The notes: generated from the sequence alone by a model not told the origin. DNA of 64,000 nt from an uncultured Polaribacter sp. (GCF_947501385.1 NZ_CANMVP010000004.1:1-64000); one strand, 5' to 3'; shown: positions 9,561 to 18,970, counted from the first letter of the stretch. Numbers and translations: made by a program.

Positions 9561-10484
9561 TTGGCAGAAAAACCTCATATAATTACAGGAAATAAAGGTT
9601 TTGTTGGTAGTAATCTAACACAGTATTTCTTAGAAATAGATAAGCTAGTACTCGGAGTTTCTAGAAACCCTGAGAATGATGAGATAAACTATCTAGATCT
9701 TAATTTAGAAATTATAAACAAATCTAGAGGTTTCATACATTTAGCAGGAAAAGCCCACGATTTAAAAAAAACTTCAGAAGACAAAGAGTATTTTGAAATT
9801 AATACTGAATTAACAAAAACGCTCTTTAATCAATTTTTGAAGAGTGATAGTGAAGTGTTTATTTATATGAGCTCTGTAAAAGCGGTGGCTGAATTAGTAG
9901 AAGGGGAATTGACGGAAAATGTTTTAGCACATCCTGTTACTGCCTACGGTAAATCTAAATTAGCAGCAGAAAATTATATTTTATCTCAAGAAATACCTCA
10001 AAATAAGAGAGTATATATTTTAAGACCTTGTATGATACATGGTCCAGAAAATAAAGGTAATTTAAATTTGTTATATAGTTTTGTATCTCAAGGAATACCT
10101 TATCCATTTGGGAAATACCAAAATAAAAGATCTTTTGTCTCTGTAGAAAACCTGTGTTTTATTATTAATGAATTGATTGAAAATAACAATATTCAATCAG
10201 GTATTTATAATGTAGCTGATAATACATCCTTATCTACAATAGATTTGGTTAAAATTATGGGAGATGTTTTAAATAAACCTACAAAAATCTTAAACCTACC
10301 TAAAAGATTTATAAGATTTTTAGCCAAAGTGGGAGATATGATACCCATCCCTATAAATTCAGAAAGACTTCAGAAATTAACAGAAAACTATGAGGTTTCT
10401 AATTTAAAAATAAAAGAAGCTATACAAAAAGATTTACCTTTATCAGCTGAAGAAGGTATCAAAAAAACAATAGCTTCATTCTAA
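9561..10484 (+). CDS. NAD-dependent sugar epimerase/reductase, WbpV-like
   Basis: A 307-residue extended short-chain dehydrogenase. It has ITGNKGFVGSN (dinucleotide-binding glycine motif) at the N-terminus, the catalytic serine in YMSSVKAV and the YGKSK catalytic Tyr/Lys pair. The start is a TTG at 9561, 3 bases after the previous stop, and reading begins right before the first beta strand. The order reductase, WbpL/WecA-like transferase, then WbpM/PglF-like dehydratase matches the Pseudomonas wbpV-wbpL-wbpM group, so I infer reduction of a UDP-4-keto-6-deoxy-HexNAc to UDP-QuiNAc or UDP-FucNAc. It could instead be a 4-epimerase. Confidence 0.8.
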   Translation: MAEKPHIITGNKGFVGSNLTQYFLEIDKLVLGVSRNPENDEINYLDLNLEIINKSRGFIHLAGKAHDLKKTSEDKEYFEINTELTKTLFNQFLKSDSEVFIYMSSVKAVAELVEGELTENVLAHPVTAYGKSKLAAENYILSQEIPQNKRVYILRPCMIHGPENKGNLNLLYSFVSQGIPYPFGKYQNKRSFVSVENLCFIINELIENNNIQSGIYNVADNTSLSTIDLVKIMGDVLNKPTKILNLPKRFIRFLAKVGDMIPIPINSERLQKLTENYEVSNLKIKEAIQKDLPLSAEEGIKKTIASF

Positions 10485-10486
10485 TT

Positions 10487-11437
10487 ATGGGAAAATACGC
10501 ATTCGTTTTATTTATTTTAGTTATTGTATCGTACTTGTATTTAAAACTAGCTGTTAAATATAAAATTATTGATAAGCCAAATCAAAGAAGTTCTCATAAA
10601 AAAATAACTGTTAGAGGTGGAGGAATCTTGTTTCCTATTGCTATCGCATTATTTTTTTTGTTGAATGATTTTCAATATCCCTATTTTTTTGCAGGTGTTA
10701 TAGGGATTTCAATCGTTAGTTTTTTAGATGATATCTATACGTTAAGTTCTAAAATTAGATTTCCATTTCAATTGATTGCAATTTATTTAATATTATATCA
10801 AATAGGTTTGCCATTTCATCCTGTTTATATGTTCTTTTTATATTTGATAACAGGAATAGGAGTTATCAACATGTTTAATTTTATGGATGGTATCAACGGA
10901 ATAACAGGCTTATATAGTTTAGCTACAATTTCTGGTTTATATTTGATTAATATTGATGAACAGATTGTAAATCAGGAACTACTAATATATGCAATCCTAG
11001 CGATTCTCGTTTTTGGTTTTTATAATTTCAGAAAAAAAGCTGTGTTTTTCGCAGGTGATATTGGTAGTATATCTATTGGAATGCTCATTTTCTTTGTTGG
11101 TTTTTACCTAACATATAAATTGAATTCTCCGCTTATTTTACTCTTAGTAATCGTTTATGGAGCTGATGCAGGTAACACTTTGTTGTATCGTACGTTTTTT
11201 ACACAAGAAAGTATTTTAGATCCTCATCGACACCACATCTACCAAAAATTAGTAGATATCAAAAAAATGTCTCATTTAAAAGTGTCGATCATTTATGCCT
11301 GTATTCAGTTAATCATAAATATGATTGTTTATAAGACATATCATTTAGAATTACAACTCCAATTCTTAATTTTAGCAATTTTAGTATCAATTTTCACGTT
11401 ATTATATATCTTCTTATTTAAGAAATTGAAAGCATGA
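10487..11437 (+). CDS. WecA/WbpL-like polyprenyl-phosphate sugar-1-P transferase
   Basis: A 316-residue membrane protein of the MraY/WecA family with about ten hydrophobic segments. Visible active-site motifs are SFLDDIYT (the DD pair), NMFNFMDGINGI, FAGDIGS and the late DPHRHHIYQ histidine motif. It transfers a HexNAc-1-phosphate from UDP-sugar to undecaprenyl phosphate, starting each repeat unit. It is placed 2 bases after the reductase; pairing with that gene and the downstream dehydratase suggests the first sugar is a 6-deoxy-HexNAc, as for WbpL. Confidence 0.9.
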   Translation: MGKYAFVLFILVIVSYLYLKLAVKYKIIDKPNQRSSHKKITVRGGGILFPIAIALFFLLNDFQYPYFFAGVIGISIVSFLDDIYTLSSKIRFPFQLIAIYLILYQIGLPFHPVYMFFLYLITGIGVINMFNFMDGINGITGLYSLATISGLYLINIDEQIVNQELLIYAILAILVFGFYNFRKKAVFFAGDIGSISIGMLIFFVGFYLTYKLNSPLILLLVIVYGADAGNTLLYRTFFTQESILDPHRHHIYQKLVDIKKMSHLKVSIIYACIQLIINMIVYKTYHLELQLQFLILAILVSIFTLLYIFLFKKLKA

Positions 11438-11457
11438 TTTTTAAAATGAAATAGTTA

Positions 11458-12558
11458 ATGGATACAAGAATTTTTCTCTCTAAGTCAATTTCAGATATTT
11501 CATTGGAGAATATTACATCTGAAGAAAAAAATGTCTTAGATTTTGAAAAATCTTTAGAAAAATATCTAGGAAAAAAAAACTGTGTTGCTGCTTTAAATTC
11601 TGGAACTTCTGCAATACATTTATCTTTAATTTTATCAGGAGTTAGCCACGGAGATGAAGTGCTTTGTCAAAGCTTTACGTATGTTGCATCTGCAAACCCC
11701 ACCATTTATCAAGGAGCAATCCCAATTTTTATAGATAGCGAAAAAGATACTTGGAATATGTGCCCTAAATATTTGGAAAAAGCCATTTTAGATCGGATTT
11801 CTAAAGGGAAAAAACCAAAGGCTATTATTTTTGTACATCTATATGGGATGCCTGCAAAAATTGAAGAAATTTCTTTAATAGCAAAAAAATACAACATAAA
11901 ACTCATTGAAGATGCAGCAGAAGCATTAGGTTCTGAATTTAAAGGAAAAAAATGTGGTACTTTCGGGGATTATGGCATCATTTCTTTCAATAATAATAAA
12001 ATTGTGACCACTTTTGGTGGAGGAGTTTTAATCTGCAAAAATGAAGAAGATAAACAAAAAGCAATTTACCTATCTAAGCAAGCAAGAGATAAAGTAGCTC
12101 ATTATCAGCATTCAGAGATAGGTTACAACTATCGAATAAGTAATGTTTTAGCAGGAATTGGAGTAAAGCAAATGAAATTTTTAGAGAAGCATATCTCACG
12201 AAGAAGAAATGTAAATTTTTTTTATAAAAAATTTTTCAAAGAACTAAAAGGTTTCAAGCTGTTAGAAGAATTAAATAAAAATAGATTATCGAACCACTGG
12301 TTAAGCTGTGTTGTGATTGATGAAAAATTAACAGGTTTTAATAGAGAAGATTTAAGGATGTTTTTACTGAAAAATAATATAGAATCAAGACCCTTTTGGA
12401 AACCAATGCACTTACAACCTGTTTTTAAGGAATTTCCTTTTTATGGAGAAATGATCAGCGAAAATTTATTTAACAATGGACTTTGTTTGCCATCTGGTTC
12501 AGATTTAGAAATCACCGATTTGGAAAGAATCACTTCTTCAATCAAGAAATTATTGTAA
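11458..12558 (+). CDS. DegT/DnrJ/EryC1/StrS aminotransferase (PglE-like)
   Basis: A 366-residue PLP-dependent sugar aminotransferase. ALNSGTSAIHL binds the cofactor phosphate, LIEDAAEALGSE provides the aspartate to the pyridine nitrogen, and the internal aldimine lysine is in SFNNNKIVTTFGGG. Such enzymes aminate UDP-4-keto-6-deoxy-GlcNAc (PglE, WbpE types). Next to the PglF-like dehydratase, this predicts a UDP-4-amino-4,6-dideoxy-HexNAc. It ends in a 14-base perfect palindrome AACTTCGCGAAGTT (12557-12570) that overlaps the stop codon. Confidence 0.92.
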   Translation: MDTRIFLSKSISDISLENITSEEKNVLDFEKSLEKYLGKKNCVAALNSGTSAIHLSLILSGVSHGDEVLCQSFTYVASANPTIYQGAIPIFIDSEKDTWNMCPKYLEKAILDRISKGKKPKAIIFVHLYGMPAKIEEISLIAKKYNIKLIEDAAEALGSEFKGKKCGTFGDYGIISFNNNKIVTTFGGGVLICKNEEDKQKAIYLSKQARDKVAHYQHSEIGYNYRISNVLAGIGVKQMKFLEKHISRRRNVNFFYKKFFKELKGFKLLEELNKNRLSNHWLSCVVIDEKLTGFNREDLRMFLLKNNIESRPFWKPMHLQPVFKEFPFYGEMISENLFNNGLCLPSGSDLEITDLERITSSIKKLL

Positions 12559-12586
12559 CTTCGCGAAGTTCCTTATTTTAATTATA

Positions 12587-14482
12587 ATGCTAAGAAATTT
12601 CTTTTTAAAAGCCTTAAATAAATATGCCTCTAAATGGTTTGTTTTAGGTATTGATATAATTCTTATTTGCTTTGCATTTATCATAGCTTATGCCATACGT
12701 TTTAATATTAGTTTAGATTTTGATATTTCAAGTTTGAAGGAACAATTACCTATCGTAATAATTATCTCTTTAATTAGTTTTCTTTTGGTAGGTTCTTATA
12801 AAGGAATTATAAGACATACAGGAACAAAAGATGTGTTTAACGTTTTTTTTGGAGTTACCATTTTTAGTGTATTTATAGGGACGCTTGTAGTTCTTAACCA
12901 GTTTTTAGAAATTTACAAAGGTTTTACAATCCCTAAGTCGATTATTTTAATACACTATTTGGTTTCTGTTTTTTTATTAATTATAAGCCGGTATATATTT
13001 AAGGCTTTTTACGAAGTGATTTCGACGGAGTTGAAAACAATCACCAATGTTTTAATATATGGAGCAGGAGATTCAGGAATGATTACTTATGGTGCTTTAA
13101 ATAGAGAAAGAGGCAATAATTATGATATTTTAGGTTTTATAGACGATGATCTCAACAAAATCAATAAAAAAATAGACAGAATAAAAATATATAATGCTTC
13201 TAAAATAGATAAAGAATTTATAGAAAATCATGATATTGATGAAATCATCATATCGATTCAAAAAATCAAACCGAATAGACTTTTAGAAATTACAGATCAA
13301 TTATTGATTTTAGGAGTTGAGGTAAAAATAGTGCCACCACTTTCTCAATGGATTGAAGGTGATTTACAAGCAAATCAAATCAAACAAATCAACATCGATG
13401 ATTTATTAGGAAGAGAAACCATTTCTATAAATAACCCAATAGTTAAAAGAGAAGTTGCTAATAAAATAGTTTTGGTTACTGGTGCAGCAGGGTCCATTGG
13501 TAGTGAAATATCGAGACAATTAGCCAATTATAATTTAGAACTACTTATTTTAGTAGATCAATCAGAATCTTCTTTGTATGATCTACAACAAGAGTTGTTG
13601 CAAAGCGGAGAAAATAATTTTAAGGCTTTAGTTGCAGACGTTAGAGACTTCAAAAGAATGCAAGAAATATTTGAAAAATACCAACCTCAAAAAGTCTTTC
13701 ATGCGGCAGCCTATAAGCATGTTCCTTTGATGGAAAACAGCCCGTATGAGGCCGTTCGAATTAATGTTTGTGGGACAAAAAATATTGCAGATTTATCGTT
13801 ACAATACAAAGTTGAAAGATTTGTGATGGTTTCAACCGACAAAGCAGTAAACCCAACAAACGTAATGGGAGCAACTAAAAGATTGGCAGAAATGTACATT
13901 GGCTGTTTGAGTAACAAAAAAAGTGATACGAAGTTTACAATCACTCGTTTTGGAAATGTTTTAGGATCCAATGGGTCTGTAATCCCATTATTTAAAAAAC
14001 AAATAGAAAATGGTGGCCCTTTAACGGTTACTCATAAAGAGATTACTCGGTATTTTATGACCATTCCAGAGGCCTGTAGATTGGTTTTAGAAGCAGGAAC
14101 CATGGGCGACGGAGGAGAGATTTATATTTTTGATATGGGCAAATCGGTAAAGATTTTCGATATGGCAAAAAGGATGATTTCACTTTCTGGATTAAAATAT
14201 CCAGAAGATATTGATATCAAAATTATGGGTTTACGACCAGGAGAAAAATTGTATGAAGAGTTGTTGGCAAACGGAGAAAACACTATAAAAACCTATCATG
14301 AAAAAATTATGATTGCGAAATCTCCTGATATACATTATAGTGAAATTAAAAAACAAATCATAGAACTAACGGAGAAAAATGCGACTTTCACAAATTATAT
14401 GATTGTTGAGTTGATAAAAGAAATTGTACCAGAATACATCTCTAACAATTCAGTCTATGAAAAACTAGACGTTAATGGCTAA
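12587..14482 (+). CDS. membrane UDP-sugar 4,6-dehydratase, PglF/WbpM/CapD type
   Basis: A 631-residue protein. Four hydrophobic segments occupy the first 150 residues, followed by an intermediate nucleotide-binding-like domain (IYGAGDSG) and a C-terminal SDR domain from about 300 with LVTGAAGSIGSEI. The catalytic region reads STDKAVNPTNVMGATK: as in PglF, WbpM and FlaA1, the usual Tyr of YxxxK is Met. The enzyme makes UDP-4-keto-6-deoxy-HexNAc from UDP-GlcNAc. It supplies both the neighbouring aminotransferase and the WbpV-like reductase. Length is typical for the long membrane-bound form. Confidence 0.93.
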   Translation: MLRNFFLKALNKYASKWFVLGIDIILICFAFIIAYAIRFNISLDFDISSLKEQLPIVIIISLISFLLVGSYKGIIRHTGTKDVFNVFFGVTIFSVFIGTLVVLNQFLEIYKGFTIPKSIILIHYLVSVFLLIISRYIFKAFYEVISTELKTITNVLIYGAGDSGMITYGALNRERGNNYDILGFIDDDLNKINKKIDRIKIYNASKIDKEFIENHDIDEIIISIQKIKPNRLLEITDQLLILGVEVKIVPPLSQWIEGDLQANQIKQINIDDLLGRETISINNPIVKREVANKIVLVTGAAGSIGSEISRQLANYNLELLILVDQSESSLYDLQQELLQSGENNFKALVADVRDFKRMQEIFEKYQPQKVFHAAAYKHVPLMENSPYEAVRINVCGTKNIADLSLQYKVERFVMVSTDKAVNPTNVMGATKRLAEMYIGCLSNKKSDTKFTITRFGNVLGSNGSVIPLFKKQIENGGPLTVTHKEITRYFMTIPEACRLVLEAGTMGDGGEIYIFDMGKSVKIFDMAKRMISLSGLKYPEDIDIKIMGLRPGEKLYEELLANGENTIKTYHEKIMIAKSPDIHYSEIKKQIIELTEKNATFTNYMIVELIKEIVPEYISNNSVYEKLDVNG

Positions 14483-14525
14483 AGAATCAATATAAAATAT
14501 TATTTTCGCAAAAAAGAATATTGAT

Positions 14526-15311
14526 ATGAATTTATTTTTAAGTAAAATAAAACCATTTATAATAATTACTATTTTAGGGGTCTTCTTTTCGTCCTGTGTC
14601 TCCAATAAAAAAATAGCGTATTTTCAATATGATGAGATTGATCAAGCGAAAGTAAGTAATGTGTACAAAACGGTTTTTAAACCAGATGATTTACTACAAA
14701 TTACAATTTCATCAGATGATTTAGAAGCAGTAAAACCTTTCAATCTGCCCGCTGTAGCTTTTGCGGTCACGACTAACTCGGTTGTTGGGCAGGCACAGCA
14801 ATTGACTTATTTAATTGATAGCAATGGGGAGATCGATTTTCCCATATTTGGAAAATTAAAAATCGGAGGATTGACAAGAGAAGAGACCATTCAATTATTA
14901 AAAAACAAGTTAGCTCCTGATTACGTTAAAAATCCTACAGTTAATATTAGAATCGCTAATTTTAAGATTACAGTGCAAGGTGATGTTGCTAAACCAGGAA
15001 CTTATAATATCCCTAATGAACGAGTGACTATTTTAGATGCCATTGGATTGGCTGGCGATTTAAATATTTCTGCTAAAAGAGATAATATCATGGTAATTCG
15101 TGAAGAGGGAGATTTAAAAAAAGAGTATCTAGTAAATTTACTATCAAAAAAAATATATACATCTCCAGTTTTTTATTTACAACAGAATGATGTTATTTAT
15201 GTAGAGCACAATTATGCCAGAATCCAATCAGCATCTAGTAATAGTAACACTACCTTATTTATTTCATTAACAGGTTTAATTATTACTATTGTCTCACTTT
15301 TAACCAGATAA
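14526..15311 (+). CDS. Wza-like polysaccharide export lipoprotein
   Basis: A 261-residue lipoprotein. The signal ends in the lipobox FFSSC with Cys24 as the lipidated residue. The middle holds a Poly_export domain (FKPDDLLQITI) followed by a SLBB domain (VQGDVAKPGTYNI). Unusually for a Wza, the C-terminus ends in a hydrophobic helix (about 240-258), the arrangement common in Bacteroidota. It forms the periplasmic/outer-membrane export conduit with the Wzc-like gene that starts 2 bases after its stop. A TATTTTCG element at 14501-14508 could be a -7 box. Confidence 0.9.
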   Translation: MNLFLSKIKPFIIITILGVFFSSCVSNKKIAYFQYDEIDQAKVSNVYKTVFKPDDLLQITISSDDLEAVKPFNLPAVAFAVTTNSVVGQAQQLTYLIDSNGEIDFPIFGKLKIGGLTREETIQLLKNKLAPDYVKNPTVNIRIANFKITVQGDVAKPGTYNIPNERVTILDAIGLAGDLNISAKRDNIMVIREEGDLKKEYLVNLLSKKIYTSPVFYLQQNDVIYVEHNYARIQSASSNSNTTLFISLTGLIITIVSLLTR

Positions 15312-15313
15312 AA

Positions 15314-17689
15314 ATGCAAAAAAATAATACTTTTTTAGATGCTCAATTAGAAGAGAATGAAACCTTAAATATTAGAGAGGAATTAGAAAAATATCTATTA
15401 CATTGGAAATGGTTTATAGTGGGGCTTCTTTTAGCACTTGTTGTTGCTTTTTTATATCTGAGATATACAACACCTCAATATAATGCCACCGCAACAATCC
15501 TAATTAAAGACAATCAAAAATCAGGTATTTCTAAAGAGTTGGAAACTTTTAAAGATTTAGGCATTATTGGTGGGGGTTCTAGTAACAACACAGATAATGA
15601 AATTGAAATTATCAAGTCTAGAAAAATTATTGGTCAGGTTGTTGATTCTTTAAATTTGGATATTACTTATATCATAGAAGGAAGAGTGGTTAATTCAGAG
15701 ATTTATGGTTATGGTAATCCGGTCTATTTTGATTTAATTGCTAAAGATTCTACTTTTTTCTTAAAAGATACTACTATTGCAATATCACAAAAAAACGCTC
15801 TTCAATATGATATTAAAAATCTTGAAAAGGAAATTGTTGCTACTCATAATTTTGATGAAATTATAAATGCTAAGTTTGGTGATTTTAAAATTGAAAAATT
15901 AAATGATTTTGATCAAGATATTTTTATAGTTCTAAATAGGAAATCGAAAGTAATAGACAGCTATAAAAATAAGCTTAATATTAGTCCTGTTAATAAAAAT
16001 TCTAGTGTTTTAACTTTATCTATCAATGATCCCGTTCGAGCCAAAGCAGAAGATTTTTTGGATGAATTAATTAGACAATATAATATTGATGCGGTTAACG
16101 ATAAAAGTGAAGTTTCTAAAAAAACAAAAGAATTTATTGATGAAAGGTTGAAAAATATATACATCGACTTAGCCTCTATTGAAGATGAGGTTAAAGATTA
16201 TAAAAATACGAATAATATTACAGGGCTTTCTATTGAGGGAGAATTAGCGTTGGAAAATGCTTCAAAAAATACAGAGAAACTCGTAAAAGTAAAAACAGAA
16301 TTAACCTTAGCAAAAGGGATTTTTCAGAGTTTAGACAGAGATATCTTAGAAAATGAAACGCTACCGCAAAATTTAGGCTTTTCAGATGCTAGTATTGGCA
16401 ATTCCATAGAAAAATACAACGAATTAGTTTTAGCAAAAAATAGATTAAGCATCAATGCTGGAAATAAAAACCCACTTTTAATTCAATATCTTTCAGAAAT
16501 TGAAACCCTAAAATCAAATCTTAAAAGAAGTATCCGTAATTTGATAGCTTCTCTAAACTCAGAACTAAAAACACTGCAAAATGCTGCTTTTGTAGTAAAT
16601 AATAAAGTATCTTCAATTCCCGAATTGGAGAGAGGGTTTATTGAGATAGCAAGACAGCAAGAAATCATTTCAACACTATATTCTTACTTACTTAAGAAAA
16701 AAGAAGAAACTGCTATTTCTTTAGCTGTAACAGTTGCTAATGCTAAAATTATTGATGTGGCATACAGCACAGCAATTCCTGTCTCTCCCAAAAGAAAAAT
16801 TATTTATTTAGCCGCTTTATTAATTGGGCTTTTAGTTCCTTTTGTTATTATTTACATTGTAAATCTACTAGATACAAAAATTCATAATAAGAAAGACATC
16901 GAAAATAATCTAACTGTACCCTATTTAGGAGATATTCCAAAATCTGAAACGAAAGAAAAAATTATTGTCGGTCACGATGAAAGGTCTAGTGGATCTGAAG
17001 CTTTTAGATTGATTAGAACCAACCTAGATTTTATGCTAGCGAACAACACAAAGACGAGTAAATTTATTTTTATCACTTCAACGACAAGTGGTGAAGGAAA
17101 ATCTTTTATATCGATAAATCTAGCAGCAACCTTAGCGCTTTCTGGTAAAAGGGTTTTATTAATGGGAATGGACTTAAGAGCTCCAAAAGTTACAGAGTAT
17201 TTGGGAATTGAAAGTAAAAAGGGTATTACAAACTATATAACCAACAAAAACTTAACTTTAGACGATATTAAATTTAACATTCCTGAAGCGGAAGGTTTAG
17301 ATATCATATCTTCTGGTGCAATTCCACCCAATCCGGCTGAACTTCTAGTGAGTAAAAGTGTTGAAAACCTTTTTGATGAGGTGAAAAATTATTACTATTA
17401 TGATTATATAATTGTAGATACGGCACCAGTAAATTTGGTAACAGACACATTGCTAATTGCTAAATATGCAGATATGTTTTTATATGTGGTAAGAGCAAAT
17501 TATTTAGACAAAAGATTATTAGCGGTTCCTGAAGAATTATATAGAAATAAAAGACTACCAAACATGTCTATTGTTCTAAATGACACAGACCCCAAGAGAA
17601 GCTATGGCTACGGTTACGGAGGCTATGGGTACGGTTATTTAGCTCAAGAAAATAAGCCTTGGTATAAGAGAATATTTTCTAAAAGTTAG
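15314..17689 (+). CDS. Wzc-like tyrosine autokinase / chain-length determinant
   Basis: A 791-residue inner-membrane protein. It has a Wzz domain with a first membrane helix at about 33-51, a long periplasmic coiled-coil stretch (about 240-470), a second helix at about 496-520, and a cytoplasmic BY-kinase domain. The Walker A is TTSGEGKSF, the Walker A' is MGMDLRAPK (Gly where Ile/Val is usual before MD) and the Walker B is YIIVDTAP. The tail after about 760 is a tyrosine/glycine cluster (SYGYGYGGYGYGYL), the expected autophosphorylation site. It drives polymer length and export with the Wza-like lipoprotein. The cognate phosphatase gene is convergent, 418 bases away. Confidence 0.93.
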   Translation: MQKNNTFLDAQLEENETLNIREELEKYLLHWKWFIVGLLLALVVAFLYLRYTTPQYNATATILIKDNQKSGISKELETFKDLGIIGGGSSNNTDNEIEIIKSRKIIGQVVDSLNLDITYIIEGRVVNSEIYGYGNPVYFDLIAKDSTFFLKDTTIAISQKNALQYDIKNLEKEIVATHNFDEIINAKFGDFKIEKLNDFDQDIFIVLNRKSKVIDSYKNKLNISPVNKNSSVLTLSINDPVRAKAEDFLDELIRQYNIDAVNDKSEVSKKTKEFIDERLKNIYIDLASIEDEVKDYKNTNNITGLSIEGELALENASKNTEKLVKVKTELTLAKGIFQSLDRDILENETLPQNLGFSDASIGNSIEKYNELVLAKNRLSINAGNKNPLLIQYLSEIETLKSNLKRSIRNLIASLNSELKTLQNAAFVVNNKVSSIPELERGFIEIARQQEIISTLYSYLLKKKEETAISLAVTVANAKIIDVAYSTAIPVSPKRKIIYLAALLIGLLVPFVIIYIVNLLDTKIHNKKDIENNLTVPYLGDIPKSETKEKIIVGHDERSSGSEAFRLIRTNLDFMLANNTKTSKFIFITSTTSGEGKSFISINLAATLALSGKRVLLMGMDLRAPKVTEYLGIESKKGITNYITNKNLTLDDIKFNIPEAEGLDIISSGAIPPNPAELLVSKSVENLFDEVKNYYYYDYIIVDTAPVNLVTDTLLIAKYADMFLYVVRANYLDKRLLAVPEELYRNKRLPNMSIVLNDTDPKRSYGYGYGGYGYGYLAQENKPWYKRIFSKS

Positions 17690-18107
17690 AAAATGATAAG
17701 TTTAAAAAAAGAGGCTGTCTGAAAAGGAACTTATGTCTGTTCGAGACCTTTGGAAAAAAATTATCAAGCGGTTATAATGACGAAAGACAAATGCTTGTTA
17801 GCATGTCTGTTCGAGACCCGAGAAAAATTTTTATCAAACGATTAGAATGACGTAATGTCTCCTCGAGCGCAGTCGAGAGGTTTTAATGAGGTCTCGACTG
17901 CGCTCGATCAGACATATATTAGTAATTTGTAAAACAGCAATTTACAAGCTACGTCAATGGTAGCGCAGTCGAGAACTAATATAAATTTCTGATAATCAGT
18001 AGTATTTTGTGAACCTCGTTCGCTACTTTCAATCAAAAAAAATTATTGATCTCAGTAATGCTCAAGGAGATAAAAAATTAAATAAACCTTTCAGATAGCC
18101 TTTTTTT
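17690..18107. repeat. intergenic repeat block inside a split terminator-like inverted repeat
   Basis: No gene here. Outer arms GGCTGTCTGAAAAGG (17713-17727) and CCTTTCAGATAGCC (18087-18100), flanked by A and T runs, pair almost perfectly and resemble one bidirectional terminator whose loop has been expanded by about 360 bases. Inside are two 50-base direct repeats with period 70 (17733-17782 and 17803-17852), a small inverted repeat CTCGAGCGCAGTCGAG, and a roughly 150-base block (17813-17964) repeated at 29805-30000. It separates convergent wzc-like and phosphatase genes. Confidence 0.75.
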
Positions 18108-18848
18108 TTAATTAAATATTGTAATATTACTCTTTAAAAGCTTCTGAATTTTTTTCTGAATTTTCTCAGTTCCAATTTTTTTTAAGAGTTCTAAATGATG
18201 ATTATGATGCGTATCAGTACCCACAAAATCATATAAATCTTTTTTTAATAAGTCATTGCTTATATTTTGAACGTTTTTCCCATATTGTTCAGTCAAGGAT
18301 AATAAATTGAGTTGAAACAAACAGCCCGCTTTTTTTAGTTTATAATAGTTATCAAAATCATTATGATAGAAATTATATCTTTCAGGGTGTGCTAAAACAG
18401 GTTTATAGCCTTTCAGTTGGATTTCAAATAATATTTCATACAAATTTATTGGAGCATTAAAATAAGACATTTCAACTAAGATATAGTTGTCTTTTAAGGT
18501 CAAAAGATCATTGTTTTCTAATCTCTTAGAGAATTGTTCATCCATCATATATTCTGCAGCAGCATTTATGTTGATGTCATCAAGTCCTTTTTCTTTTAAT
18601 ATTTTTTGAACTTCATTCAACTTCGTTTTTATTGTTTCAGATGAATTCGGATATACATCTCCTAAAACGTGAGGTGTCGTTATAAAGTTCTTAATTCCGT
18701 AAGAATGCATTTTCGAAATAAGTGCGATTGAGTTTTCTATATTTTTAGCACCATCATCAATTCCTGGCAATAAGTGAGAGTGTATATCAACAAATCCTTG
18801 CGGGAAAAATTCGGTTAGGGGAATTTCTTTTTTCTTAAAAAAAAACAT
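18108..18848 (-). CDS. PHP-family protein-tyrosine phosphatase (CpsB/YwqE-like)
   Basis: A 246-residue metal-dependent phosphatase of the PHP superfamily. Metal-binding motifs are DIHSHLLPGIDDG near the N-terminus, a TTPH histidine, AHPERY and the late GTDTHHNHH. In Gram-positive capsule loci such enzymes dephosphorylate the tyrosine tail of the Wzc-like kinase. Here it is convergent with that kinase gene, so its transcription is separate; the upstream gap (18849-18970) is shared with a divergent gene. The start ATG fits the usual N-terminus of the family, with a short basic lead (MFFFKKKEIPL). Confidence 0.9.
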   Translation of the reverse strand: MFFFKKKEIPLTEFFPQGFVDIHSHLLPGIDDGAKNIENSIALISKMHSYGIKNFITTPHVLGDVYPNSSETIKTKLNEVQKILKEKGLDDININAAAEYMMDEQFSKRLENNDLLTLKDNYILVEMSYFNAPINLYEILFEIQLKGYKPVLAHPERYNFYHNDFDNYYKLKKAGCLFQLNLLSLTEQYGKNVQNISNDLLKKDLYDFVGTDTHHNHHLELLKKIGTEKIQKKIQKLLKSNITIFN

Positions 18849-18924
18849 GAAAATTAAATTTATACAAATTTACGACTTTTATAATTATTTTATTGAACGA
18901 AAACGATTGAAATTTTGTTCACCA

Positions 18925-18955
18925 TTGCTCATTATTATAAGATATCATATATTTG
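18925..18955 (+). promoter_or_regulatory. candidate Bacteroidota-type promoter
   Basis: TTG at 18925-18927 and TATATTTG at 18948-18955 are separated by 20 bases, fitting the flavobacterial consensus TTG-N17-23-TAnnTTTG. The site would place the transcript start about 10 bases before the ATG at 18971. It is a prediction from motif spacing only. Confidence 0.45.
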
Positions 18956-18970
18956 ATTAAAATAGAAATT

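Noticed and set aside
17733..17852. A CRISPR array
   Set aside because: There are only two repeats, with no regular spacers and no cas genes in the window.
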